Source: Sipunculus nudus (lineage: Eukaryota > Annelida > Sipuncula > Golfingiida > Sipunculidae). Taken from it: DNA of 64,000 nt. This document shows positions 35,840-48,012 of this stretch, one piece after another. The notes beneath the pieces were generated by a model, which did no database searches, was not told the origin of the DNA, and saw nothing but the letters and a program-made list of their open reading frames with translations. The stretch spans positions 15,455,479 to 15,519,478 of the forward strand of contig CM049321.1 in NCBI GenBank assembly GCA_026874595.1, given 5' to 3'. The translations under genes were made by a program, and so were the position numbers. Position 1 is the first letter of the stretch. Each line of letters starts with the position of its first letter.

Positions 35840-38492
35840 TTAAAAGAGGAATGATAAATAATTCATAAAACAGCAATAGCTTTGAAATATTTACTTTTTT
35901 TCCTAACTGTACATGAGATTCACAACGACAAAAATTATAACATGCCTTGTCATATACCTTATTTTCTACATCTCTAAATTTTATTCAGGCGGTAAAAGCC
36001 TGAAACTTCATACAAGCAAGATAGGTTGCATCAATAAAGATTTATTTGTACATGTGTTAAGCTATTTACTGTTCCTTTTTTTCTGTTTTAATTGTCACCA
36101 GTGGTTCCTCAAGTAATAAACATAATTACCTGCCATTTTTCATACCCTGTCATTTCATTATTTCTGCTGTGATAATAACGGAAGATGAAAAAAAAATAAA
36201 ATAACAGAGAATAAATGAGATGCCAATTTTAATTACTTTGGACATAATATTAATCACTTCTTCATTACTGTGAACCTAGTGTTTACTATTTTCTCTTTAT
36301 GTTTTTAACCCGATACACCCTAATATTAATCATTTCTTTCTCTGTGTTAGTGGCAGTTAATCAGGACTGACTTGTTTCTGTCAAACCTTTATGAAATTAA
36401 AGAGTCATAAAATATAGCAACTTTTAAACAATAGTAAAAATGGCCAATTCTTGTAAAATAAGACCCCTCCTTATTAAAATACAGGACAATATACCAGGGA
36501 ATGTTAATCATGCTTCATTGCGAAGCTTTAGTATTCTACGAAAGTTGATTGGCCGATTATTACGCATGAACACTGGATAGTCTATCATTAAACACAAGCC
36601 GTTGTTCCCTAACGTTTAAATAACAAATATATAATATTTTCCATCGATGTAAAACCGTATAGATTATAAGAGAAAAAGGAAAATTTAGCCCAAGTTTTGG
36701 ACTAATGTTCCATTAAATATATCGACAGTTTCGAGCTAGTGTACCGTAGGTTAGCATGATTCACAGAAAAAACCCAACCGGAGTAGAAGCATAAATAATT
36801 TTATTTAAGACAGGTGGAGCCATCCCATATCGATGTAGGCCTACAATATACAAATTTCTTTGCAGTTCCTAATGATCCGGTACTATAACCATCCGATCCT
36901 GATGTCAACACAAATTCAACTTTAAATGTACTTAAATATGTGTGATAATTTGGGCAGTCTATAAAGTCATTGGCTTATTTTGGCTGAATACAAGTGTTCC
37001 AGCAAATCAATACCGTTACCGGGGCTTACTGTCTCTAATGCACTAGTGAATGTAACAGGGAAGACGAAACACAGATATGGAAAAATCGGTTAGAAACTAG
37101 AAAATCGTTATTTTTGAAGTCGTGGGATTCGGCTAACAGGTAGCGTGGGCGCTATATATATATTTTACACCATTGGTGGCCTCAGTTGCAAATTTCTTAC
37201 ATCTGTTTTGAGGTGTGAGCACACGCTAAAAGAACGCAATATTTGCAAATGCAATAATATTAAAAAGGAAACACTTAATTTTAATGCAGATTTAACATAC
37301 CTGCTATATGAATAAGCCCTTTAAAATATTTATTGTCAACACGGATCCTGCTAAATATTCATTTCCCAAGTACAATCCTTGAAGGAAAAAGAACCTGTTA
37401 ACAAATGCGGACGGGTACCCACGTATTTGCCCTTCCATAGGCAAGCTTTAATAAAAATATTAACATATTTTTTTAATTGAGTGAAGCAGCCTTTATTAAC
37501 GTGACCACACACGGGTTATAGTGGTTAAAGGTATTGCGACTTCTTGAAATCTGCGCATACGTCTCCTGGTACACGAACCATGCCGATTACGGAACCAGAA
37601 TTAGAACCCATTAACTCCATACGTTCAAATAGGAAAGGTACGTTGAAGATATGTCTTCTCCTTTGTTATACCAGGAATAGCCTACAGCTCCGAACATGTA
37701 ATTCGTGCGCACGAAGGAATCATCGTTTCGTAAACTCCATAACCCTGCCGGATATGGCGTTATCTTGATATTTTCTTTGTTTCATGGTTGCATCTGCTTA
37801 ACTTGATATTCCACTGTGATTGAGACTATACTTTTTGATGACTTCATATAGTTTTAAAATTAGTGTTTGTAAGCCCCAGAAAACCCGGAGGAACGGGCAA
37901 AGACAGTTGGCCAGTTTCGATATCAGCGTCAGTCAGATGCCCTAACTTACAGAACGCACACCAATGTGGCCCTTCCACTTTCACACAATTGATTCTCCGC
38001 CAGCATTACATCGTTGTCTGTCGCACAACATCACAACGCTGCCCAGCTCGCCATTGCTGACCGTCACCTTGGCCCATCACCACAGAAACAAATAATTTGT
38101 TCCGTATCGACCACGAGACGTCGCTACCTTACGGTTCTTCGCAGATCGCTACCTTACGGGTCTGGGGACAAACTACGCCGAAATATACCCTTCCTCTGCA
38201 ACGGCACCCGATGGGTTCCCATTCTCTAGTGGATATATATAATCACATATTGTAGAAACTTTCAGCTGTAAAGACGCAAACTTTGAGCCTGTTTTTCTAG
38301 AGATTGAACCATTGTTTTACTTAAAAAATTTAAGTCGAAAAAGGACGGGGGGAGGGGGGAGGTAGGGGGCTTGCTTTATACGCCCCTGATCACACCTAAT
38401 TGTAACTATATTGTTTTTATTTATTTCTCATTACTTAACATCACGATGCCATCGACTCATGAATCTAACCTGAAGAAGTCATTACCAACACC

Positions 38493-38592
<100 letters not shown>

Positions 38593-39936
38593 AAGAGAGC
38601 TTTATTTTATGAACACATAATAGGAACGTGTCACACACATTTATTCAGACCGATCTTGTTCATTCTCAAATCAACAAAACAATTCAATTATTTACATTTA
38701 TGCATATAATACCTGAATATGGTGAACACGATCATGTAAACAGAAAGCCTATTTCAAATCAGACTATCCCACACGTACACTAATCATAGCCAATGTAATT
38801 ATCGTTGTAGCATACAGTAGCAGCAAAACTATCAACATTCACTCCCGTAAAAGAAACAATACAAATGAACTCTTAGACAGTATGCGACTTCACAATATTT
38901 ATTGTCTGGAAATTTTGATGAAAATGTACACACATCAAATAGGTACAACAGTTTTTTTAATTGGAGATAACCGTAGGTAATTAATATGTGGCACATCCAA
39001 ATACAAAGACACTTATATCTACCTTATTCAGCAGTACAGACATTGACGCAAACATCCCTTTTCACAAAATAGGGACCATTATATGTACAAGAAAATTAGG
39101 GTCCAGAGAATTCACCCTATATTGGGGGCTCTACTTCAGTTGGCCCGTGGTATGAAATTGTAAATTTAGACCTGTTTACTAAGCACAAGGATAATGAAAT
39201 TATGAATGTAAAGGCTTATTAAACACGTTTTAAAACGTTAAAGCATAATATGGAAACTAAAGGAGTACAGCCATGCATGGTTTTGCCGCTGTATATATAA
39301 TAAAGTCACATGAGATTTTCCTATGGCTGACTATGGGTGGACACGGAAGTACTGACAGTTCCTAACCAAATCAAACAGTCTTATTTTTTTGTTTATATAT
39401 AAATAACTTGCAAGAAACCTTTCTATTAGGAAAAGGGCTCTGCGTATGCAAAATCAACGTAACTAAATGTATTATAGTGTTTTATCAGAAAATACAATAT
39501 GGAATTTAGTCATGTTTGGTTGGTTTTGATAATGGTCAGTCCCTGTATTGCCATCATCGCAAAAGTGATAACAACTGAAATCCGCTCTAAGTAAATTTCT
39601 CTGACAAATCTAACCCTGCATCTGGTGCTTTGATCATTTTTTAACAGACAGGCCATTTTGAAATGTCCTTTTACGGTAGCATCCCAGAAAAACAACTGAA
39701 ATTATAATTAATCAAAAAAGGTGGTTCACATGCATAATAGACTCCATAAAAAATATATCATTTAAACCTGGTACAGAACTCTTTCTGATGGTATATGTGT
39801 TTATGAAATTCACATAGATTTTTTTTAAATATGAACTTCTGACAAAAAGTGCAGGATTTTAAGCAACCAATCTAATTTTAATGTGGGCAAATATTAAATA
39901 ACAATATTTCAAAACCATTATCCTTCTATCAGGTAC

Positions 39937-39938
<2 letters not shown>

Positions 39939-39985
<47 letters not shown>
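39939..39985. repeat. (TA)n microsatellite
   Basis: About 47 bp of uninterrupted TA. Confidence 0.95.
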
Positions 39986-39989
<4 letters not shown>

Positions 39990-40146
39990 CCACACAAAAA
40001 TTAGTGTGGTATGCATATGACGCAATGTGTATATATTGTCATACATCTCAGACCTTTTTAATTAATTGACCAAAAGGGAAGATAAGGTCAAATCTGATGT
40101 GAGCAGTTCGGTTTGGGTAAAATTATTACATGGAAATACCTTTATA

Positions 40147-40224
40147 GAACTCCAGCCGGTTTCTCCGAAATCACTTTATGCGGGATGCCAAGTTATTACA
40201 AGCATCTAGTGAGAGGGATTCAAA
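40147..40224 (-). pseudogene. Mab-21/cGAS-like C-terminal relic (short duplicate)
   Basis: These 78 bp align without gaps to 42,384-42,461 at 64 of 78 positions. Read on the minus strand in the corresponding frame they give FESLSLDACNNLASRIK, then TGA, then FRRNRLEF. This parallels FESLSPAAYSNLASRIKRLR of the larger copy. Only this tail survives before a (TA)n tract and a hAT-type element. The stop and the truncation make it a pseudogene fragment. Confidence 0.7.
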
Positions 40225-40248
40225 AGTTTCTTAACAAAAATTTTAGGA

Positions 40249-40251
<3 letters not shown>

Positions 40252-40289
<38 letters not shown>
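40252..40289. repeat. (TA)n microsatellite
   Basis: Short TA tract just before the hAT-type element. Confidence 0.9.
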
Positions 40290-40292
<3 letters not shown>

Positions 40293-40302
40293 TAAAATGA
40301 CG

Positions 40303-42224
40303 CAGTGGCGTACCTAGCGTTTGTGCCGCCTGGGGCGGTCAGAAAATTTGCCGCCTATCTTAACAACAATATTAAACCGGAAACATATGCAAAAAATATA
40401 TGGTCTATTATTTCATTATAGATGTATTTTAGACAAAAAATTATACCATGTAATTCACTCAAAGAACATCTTTTGCCCCCAACTGAAGTTGCCAATGAAA
40501 ACCGAATCAAAGATCTCTCTGACTTACCTAAACAAATTAAGGATGTTTATTACGCAGTTCACGAGGAACGATAATCCATTACTGTAGAAAATACCATTAT
40601 ATACAAGCTTCACATAAAATGTTCACACGATTTGTGATTCACATAAAACTAGCCACGATAAGACCTTTTTTGATGAGTAATATATTATTGAAATATACTG
40701 TACACAAACATCTTGTAATTTATAATTCCACCTCTTTGTATATCGGTTATATATAAACCTAACAGAGCTCCTTGATGGTTGTGCAGCGGAAGATTATATC
40801 ATGAGCTATATAGGCATAACATTTATTAAAAAAAAGTCCAATATTTGGATATATTATGAAAAAAAAAATATTTGTTTAATTGTGACATCCTCAAAGTAAA
40901 AAAAAAAATCATACTTTAATTCAATTCAGGACCACATCATATCAAACATATTTTTCTCTGCGTTTCGCATAATTTCATTTTAGAATAAGTGATTTGCTTC
41001 TGTACATGGGACAGTTTTATATTTAACCTAATGATTATCGATTAATCGTTAAAGTATCGTATTAAATTCGTTGTACCAACTTAGATGGCATACCAGTGTT
41101 GTTCACTGAAAATTTTTCACAAACACCGGTAGGTAACAATGGGCGGTAGGTATATAGTGGATCAGCTGAACAATTATATAATTATATAACAGTGCAGGAA
41201 AATATATTTTTATATCAGTTTTGAACTCTAGAAGTTGTACTCATACTTAACACGTAGGCTTATATTGAACGTTTGGTCCAGCGGCCAGGGGGCCTCCTCT
41301 TCCGCCACCCTGGGCATGTATAATTGAAATATTTTACTTACAATCACCTTAAGGATAAAGCTTATACACAGGTCTTGGTAAAAGATTGAGGTGATTCACT
41401 GAACAAATTGACAGGTCATTTTCAGGCATATTTAATCACCGGTGTTACATACACAGATGTAGTAGCAGTTTAGGTAATCCTTCCGATTTTCAGGGGTGTG
41501 CAATATGTATTTTATTGTGACAATTGTATGAACATTGCAAAATACACAAGAGGTATTTTGGTGTCTTCAAAATATGATTTAGGTCTTTTAAACTTAGGTC
41601 TTTAAATATGATGGTATCTTCATAAAAAAGGACATTCTTAAAACATATATAACAACGTATAACTTAAAATTATGAAGGAAACTAAATTCATGTTGACTAT
41701 ATTTTAAGATATTCTTACAAAGTGAAACCCCGCCCTCTAAACCCCATCTAGGTACACTGGTCTTCAAGTATTGTTTCTCTATAGTTAATAGCCATCAAGA
41801 AATATCTGCCAATGTACGGCCTTGATAAACATGCTTTTATAGGACAGGATAGGATATATCCTGATAACGTTTGTTATTGTAAGACTTCTGATATTTTATT
41901 GTTTCCTTCTAAACCTGCGTGAAAGGACAATCATACGATTTTTCAATTTTCCATTAATATTATGCATGCACTATCTTAAATGGGGCCTATAATAAACTAT
42001 CAGATTATAGAGTCTGAGACGCGTTAATTAAATGAAAATAAAACTACGTCATGGTTCGGGAAACACAACCAAAAACGACAAATTCAAACTAAAAAAAACA
42101 GCAAAATTTGTACAAATGAATTTGGAGCTTTCTGGTTAACTCGTCATGCTTAATCTCAATACTATTAAAATCCACCAAAATGCCGCCCCTCAAAAGGTGC
42201 CGCCCCCCTCTAGGTCCGCCACTG
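40303..42224. mobile_element. non-autonomous hAT-type DNA transposon with perfect 8-bp target duplication
   Basis: The left end reads CAGTGGCGTACCTAG; the right end, reverse-complemented, reads CAGTGGCGGACCTAG (14 of 15 match). Both are flanked by the identical octamer AAATGACG (40,295-40,302 and 42,225-42,232). Inverted ends starting CAGTGGCG plus an 8-bp duplication are the signature of hAT transposition. The 1,922-bp interior has no transposase ORF and is AT-rich apart from GCCGCC-rich subterminal stretches, so mobility would need a helper. The intact duplication implies a fairly recent insertion. Confidence 0.88.
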
Positions 42225-42347
42225 AAATGACGTCAGACATACACAGGCAAATGGAACCACATTTACACATCGTTACACATCTCCTGACCTTCATGAATCA
42301 ATTTACTTTAAGTGAAATGAATGTAAGAGAAGTAAAGTTCTGATTGG

Positions 42348-43191
42348 TTAATGTTTTGTATTATTACACAGAGAAACATTAAAGAACTCCACATGGTTTC
42401 TCCGGAGCCTCTTGATGCGGGAGGCCAGGTTACTATAAGCAGCTGGTGAGAGGGATTCAAATAAATTCAGCTGTGGGAAATAATAATTGGGGAGCCGCTG
42501 ATTTCCCAAGTTTTCTTGGATGTAAGTTAGCAAGTCCATTAGCCCATTTCTGCTTATAGTAACGTTGAAAAACAGTTTATAATGGTAAGACTGGAAGGAT
42601 TTGAACCCAGCCTCTTTCTCACGCATTGCCTTCAAGGTTTGCACGCATTTTCTTTTGCATCCCTGGTCACTATCTATCGTTGGGAGGCGCAACTTTTCCT
42701 TTAGTGACGTGGAGACACGCCAAGAGTGACTGTCCCCTTTAAATGGTTTTGCGACATACATCTGACCATCAATTTCAAGTGTAGGCACGATGTCAATGCT
42801 AAATTTGAGCCCCCCCCCCCCTCCCCCACCCCCATCGGTGACGTCAATCTGGATGGCGTGCCCGTGCAGACGTGTTTTTTAACTTTATCTGCCAGATGGA
42901 GCTCATTTACGGATTTGTCCATAACCGAGAAGAACTGACTGGAGAATATCGTAGAGGACACGTGACCTTGTTCGGTGATGACCTTATCATTTACGTCATT
43001 GTACGGGCCAGCTTTTAAATTTAGAAAAAAATGGCTTGGCACAAGGCAAACCTTCAAATGTATCTTCTGCTAACTCCTTGATCCGCCATCTTCAAATACT
43101 TTAATTTTATCGCTCACATAATTTCTTCCTTAACCCTGTTGACAGCTGTCTTATCTGGATAGCGGGCAGATTTCTCGTGGAAGTCTCCCAT
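42348..43191 (-). pseudogene. Mab-21 domain / cGAS-like protein, broken copy
   Basis: The minus-strand frame ending at 42,348 holds the C-terminal half of a Mab-21 fold: SIDIVPTLEIDG (core strand with conserved DIVP), HSWRVSTSLKEKLRLPTID (the WR.S.s..E motif), GCKRKCVQTLKAMRE, SYHYKLFF and LPNYYFPQLNLFESLSP, ending at a stop. Compared with the family, about 15 residues after SYHYKLFF are missing. Upstream the frame changes near the T6 run at 42,875-42,880. Further N-terminal-like pieces (an ATG at 43,191, GGSRS, ELAEDTFEGLPCAKP) lie in different frames, so the nucleotidyltransferase half is broken and its catalytic acidic residues cannot be identified. A G-rich tract gives eight in-frame glycines. 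cGAS-like receptors make cyclic dinucleotides on sensing nucleic acid; many Mab-21 proteins are non-catalytic, and which type this was is unknown. Confidence 0.75.
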
Positions 43192-43352
43192 TATATTGAC
43201 GAACGTTTAGTACAAGTCTTCTTTAGGCTCTCTCACTAAGTGTTCTATAATTCTTAAGAAAAAACAAAGAAAAAAACCCAAAACCCCAAAAACAAGAGAA
43301 CCAAGGGTCACGGTACTCACCTGAAGTTGACCTTGAAGGTAAAATTCTAAAA

Positions 43353-43604
43353 TTATATCACATGGAGATTAAGTATGAGAGAAACAGTTAATATAAGCCG
43401 TGGTAGGTTAATATGTTTGATTTGTATTAATGAGTAAGAAATTGTTGCAAATAACATATTATGATCTGACCAGGTGTTTACTAGTTTTGAAACTGAAGCA
43501 TGTGAGCATTTTGTGAATATAAGATCTATACTATTATCATGAGCATTGGTTGGCTGTTTGATAAGCTGTTGACAGTTCAGCAGTTTACACATTTGTTCAA
43601 TTAA
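43353..43604 (-). mobile_element. non-LTR retrotransposon endonuclease fragment
   Basis: The minus strand encodes LNCQQLIKQPTNAHDNSIDL then IFTKCSH and VNTWSDHNMLFATI. This is the conserved end of LINE endonucleases (LxQLIxxPTR, LIDLIFT, SDHxxI). It stops soon after and is not followed by reverse transcriptase, so it is a dead fragment; clade not resolved. Confidence 0.7.
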
Positions 43605-46306
43605 ATCCTATTTTTTATCAAACCATTTTTTCAATTTTATTAAATGTGAACAGTTGCAATAAAGTTCCTAGTCTACAGGTGGAAGGACTTGATATAAGGT
43701 GCAATGGGGGGTGGGGGGGGGGGGGGTAGAGATGAGAGTTACAACACCTCTGTATCTTTGTATATAGTCTCTTTATTGAATAAATTTTATACAGTTACAA
43801 TAAAAAAGTATTCATAATTATTAACTGTTTTAAAAGCAAGCACTTAGATGGGAAAAACACAGCAAATTCCAATGCCACTGAGGCAGGAGAATAATGTTTG
43901 CATTAGATCCTCATTTTTTATAATGTCAATTCTTTTTCATGTTTATAAATTTTGCTTAACATTTACAGTAAAACATATATATCTGAATATTTAAGTTGAT
44001 TCACAATACTCAATTGCATCAAAATCTATAGCTAATTTGTTCAGGTGACATCACATTATGCTAACAGATATGTTAATTTTTTTAATAAATGTTTTAAACT
44101 TGCAAAACAAAATATATATGAAAACAATGCTTGAATCAGAATTCACAATTCTAAATTGCACCTTTATTTATTCATGATTTGGCTCATATATTATCAAATT
44201 ATGCCTACCGATGCGTTTAATTATATCTTAATTATACTATTCATATGCTAATTAATTTCTTTAAAATGCCACATCATCATAAATATCATCTTCTGGATTA
44301 CTCAAGAAATGCTTTGCACATCGGAGTGGCAACAGCTTTACAATTCAAGAAATACAGTTCGAACAATAACAGTTATTGAAATACACTTGGTGTGGTGTGA
44401 TTTAGGGGGGGGGGGGTACGATGACATGAGAATAACTGTACACCTGTGACAGCAGGGTGCTGGACCAGTGTTGCATCACTAATAAGGTTACCCTGGCAGA
44501 GCTGTATTGCCCGGAAGTGGGCAGCCTGGAGATGAAAATGAAAATACATTAGAGCCTCTGAAAGTAACTTCAATAACTAGCCTAATTGTTTAGCTTTTAT
44601 TTTCAAATTTAAGAATTTATTAGATTAATTACTTATGTATAGCTGCTGTGAAAATTAAATCAAATGTTCTTACAGAAAAAAAAGTGCCATGGTCACGGCT
44701 GGAAAAAATTTAAGGTACTGATTTTATATTCATTCTAATAACTTAAAAAATTAACAAAATCTCTAGCTTCAACACTTACTATGTTAAGTGAGTAAATATT
44801 TTTTCCTGATTTTTTACAAAGTGCATTATATTTAGCCCAATAATTTTTATAAATTGAGTAATACTGACTTATTTTCTTACATGCACATAGAAGCTATATA
44901 TAGCAATATTTATGGTAAATCTGAAGAAAAATAATGAGAGGTTTCGACATTAGGCAGTCCTGAAGTGTGATACTAGGTATTTAATGGAAAATCGAGGTTT
45001 TTTCTTAATTTTTCAAGGGAACGATGTCGCATTGACCAAGTTTTGTGTTTGATAGGAGGCCCGAGGACTGCTGACAGTGCCAGTCAAACGGGCGGATGGC
45101 CGGACGGACAATGGACCACGACTATAGCTAAGATGACTGATTGTCGGCTGAGCTAAAAAAATGAATTAATTGGTGACTAAAACTTTATAAGGTTAAGAAA
45201 ACCTTACAATATACAGTGAAGCTCCGTTCATCCGAACACTATTTATCCGTAAAACAGTTTATCCGTAATTGAAAGTTGAGAACCGAAATTATGCCCGTTT
45301 ATCGGATTTTTTCTACATATTTCTACAAATTTTACCATCTGAAAATAATATATTGCTTCAGAAGAGCAGATCCTCGCACGTGTATTTACTCCCGGCCCCG
45401 ACTAATTAATGAATGCATCAACGGTTAGTGATATGCAGATGTGACAACACCTTATCGCCTAGGTTGTGCACACGCAGCCAACCCTTCGCTGGGATTTGTA
45501 TTCATTTATGCACTTGTAGGTGTGGAAACGACCACCGGTCAGGTCACCTATTTTACCTTTTGGTCATATACTGTAGTATACTATAGTTAATATGACTAAG
45601 ATTAGCGCCACTTACCAGGCATACCGCTCCGTACATCTTGCATTTTGCTTTTGGATCGCTTGAGATGCACACTTAGAATTATAAAAGGTTTAAATTGTTT
45701 ATTTTTTAACGTCAAATTCTTATTTGTAAACCTTCTATGAATTATTCCCTACTGCTTAGCGCCATTGACCCTGCGTACCCTCTTAAAGCCACTGTTTTAC
45801 GCTATCAGATGCAACAATGCTGCAAATGCACATCGCGCCGTTTCAGAAATCTTTACGTATCAAAATTCTTAAATTAAAAAAATGTTCATTTCTGATTTGA
45901 CACAGTTTTTTGAGCAATTGCCTACTGCTTAGGGTCAATGATCTGACATACCATGATATTACACTGGGTACCAAAATATACCCAGGGTATAAATATCTAT
46001 ACCCGAATTACTTTCTCATGTAAATTTCTAGGCCTCATACATGTTTGAAAATTAATAAGCGTTAAAAATGCAGCTGTTTACGTAACTCAAGCTACTGTGG
46101 TCATGATAGTTATGAGTGTATCTAAGGACATGTTACGGATGGCAAATATAGCGTAAAAATTCGCTGTAAGTGAAATAAAATATCTATTCTCACAGTAAAA
46201 AAGTGATGGTATAGTACTGTCTGCATCATCAGTGTTAGTCATGTTTAACAAATGCAAGATAAACCAGCAATCGGTCCTATAATGTGTTTCCTTCTTGTCT
46301 TTTTAG
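43593..46306. other. intergenic interval
   Basis: G runs at about 43,708-43,727 and 44,405-44,415. A reversed AGCTGAG-repeat end lies at 45,045-45,162 and a possible Tigger-like terminus at about 45,218-45,270. A short minus-strand exon-like block at 44,444-44,525 is discussed in the findings. Confidence 0.4.
45045..45162 (-). repeat. AGCTGAG-type dispersed repeat, copy C (reversed 5' end)
   Basis: Reverse complement reads TTTTTTAGCTCAGCCGACAATCAG, then CTATAGTCGTGG and TTGTCCGTCCGG, matching the start of copies A and B. Only about 120 bp remains. Confidence 0.7.
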
Positions 46307-47810
46307 GTATGTGTGTTCTGAGTTTGGTGGATTTTATGGTAATCCTTCATTGGTTAGCTGGCCGAGTGCCAGTGTGCTGAAATTATCAAAAACAGGGCCC
46401 TACAGTCACAAACTCCACACAACACAGTACACATCATTCCTGAAAAAAAACAAGGTAGCACTGTTTACTGATCAGGTAAGTTGTCGTGAATTAATACTTT
46501 TCTTATTCATTTTTGGGTCAATTTATTTATTTTTTATAAATAATACTTTTCTTCTTCAACCCAGAGAAGCATACTGCTAATATTTTCATGTAATTAAATA
46601 AGCTTGATAATATTAGTCATACGCGTAAGCCAAGATTTAATGATGTTATAAAATACCAACATAATATATTTCCAATTGTTGCCCGTGTGTTCTTATTTGC
46701 CCCCGTTCCCACACCAGCGGCTGCTTTTAATTGCAGCGCGAGCTGCGTGGCGTGATCGTTTATACCTCTTACGCTCTTATATGATACCTCATAGTGGGTA
46801 AAACTACGTATTTTATTGTAATTTTCCTTTAACATAATTGCCCCTATTTATACACAGATGTCCCATCAGTAGACATGCTATTGTTGGCATTGACCAGATT
46901 GCTTGACGACTAATGATACCATTATATTGGTGTGCAACTACGATTATTATTCCAAGCACCAAAATGTATATACTGTTACGCATATACACATGCACTAGCT
47001 AGAGTGATTCATGTAAATAATATTTCGCAGCGTTTCATCCGAAAATCATTATCACGAACAGTTTATAGAGAAAAAAATGTTACTATAAAGTACGGATGTA
47101 CAAATATTGTTGTTGCCTTATCTTATTCGCAAAATAACTCCAGTGTCTGTAAACATGTATGGACAATTGATCAATTAACCCAAAATGATTCATAAAACTC
47201 ACATTTATTATAGGAGTTTGTTTCGTACTACCCATGCAGTTTCTAAAAGTAGACTGTATGCATCGATCGAGAGAGCCCGCACTTAGTAACGACACCTTCA
47301 ACACCTCATGCCAAGAAACATTGATCGATTAATTTAAATATGAACAATACCAAATAATGTAAATATGATTATTTGTTATTATAACTACATGTTTTAAAAC
47401 CGCGGTTTTTACTCATTTATGGGCCTGGTAATTCGTACAACTTAACATTAATCCTCCCATACATATATATGTTTTTTTTCCTAAACGTAGAAATTTAGCC
47501 AAAAATTTAAGAAAGTAGAACGTTTCCTCCAATGTTTGTTCTAATCACATTGTGTGCATAAACTCACAAAACAAAAGATTATTTGGACAGGAATCCACTG
47601 TCACTTAGACACACACAATTTTATATACATATATAAATTATATTACTTTTTATGTCATATCTTTATTAATATTACATTATATTTCAGTCCTTGCCTTGCA
47701 GCGGATTACCTTATTTTAGTGCATCATTTCTGCAAATGTGCACGGTGTACATGGACCCATTGGTGAAGCACCGGTTACGGTTATATACGTATATGATGTG
47801 TCCAGTGTAA
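46307..47810 (+). CDS. two-exon 3' part of an unrecognised gene
   Basis: Exon 46,307-46,475 has a strong acceptor (cttcttgtctttttag) and a perfect donor (CAG|GTAAGT). It is open for 56 codons, from YVCSEFGGFYGNPSLVSWPS to KKNKVALFTDQ, ending in phase 0. A second exon at 47,688-47,810 behind a good acceptor (acattatatttcag) continues in phase 0 for 40 codons, SLPCSGLPYFSASFLQMCTV to LYTYMMCPV, then TAA. Earlier exons, which must supply two bases of the first codon, were not found. I do not recognise the family. The match of splice sites and phase argues for a real gene; the lack of homology and upstream exons argues for caution. Confidence 0.4.
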
Positions 47811-47953
47811 TTAAGTTAATTGACATCTTATGCGGAATATTCTATATGATAAATTGAAACTATTTTTATAAGTCATGACAATACAAACGTCTGTAAAAAA
47901 ATAGGTTAGAATTACTTTAATATATTAATGCGTCTGTCTGTGCGTTCAATTGT

Positions 47954-48012
<59 letters not shown>

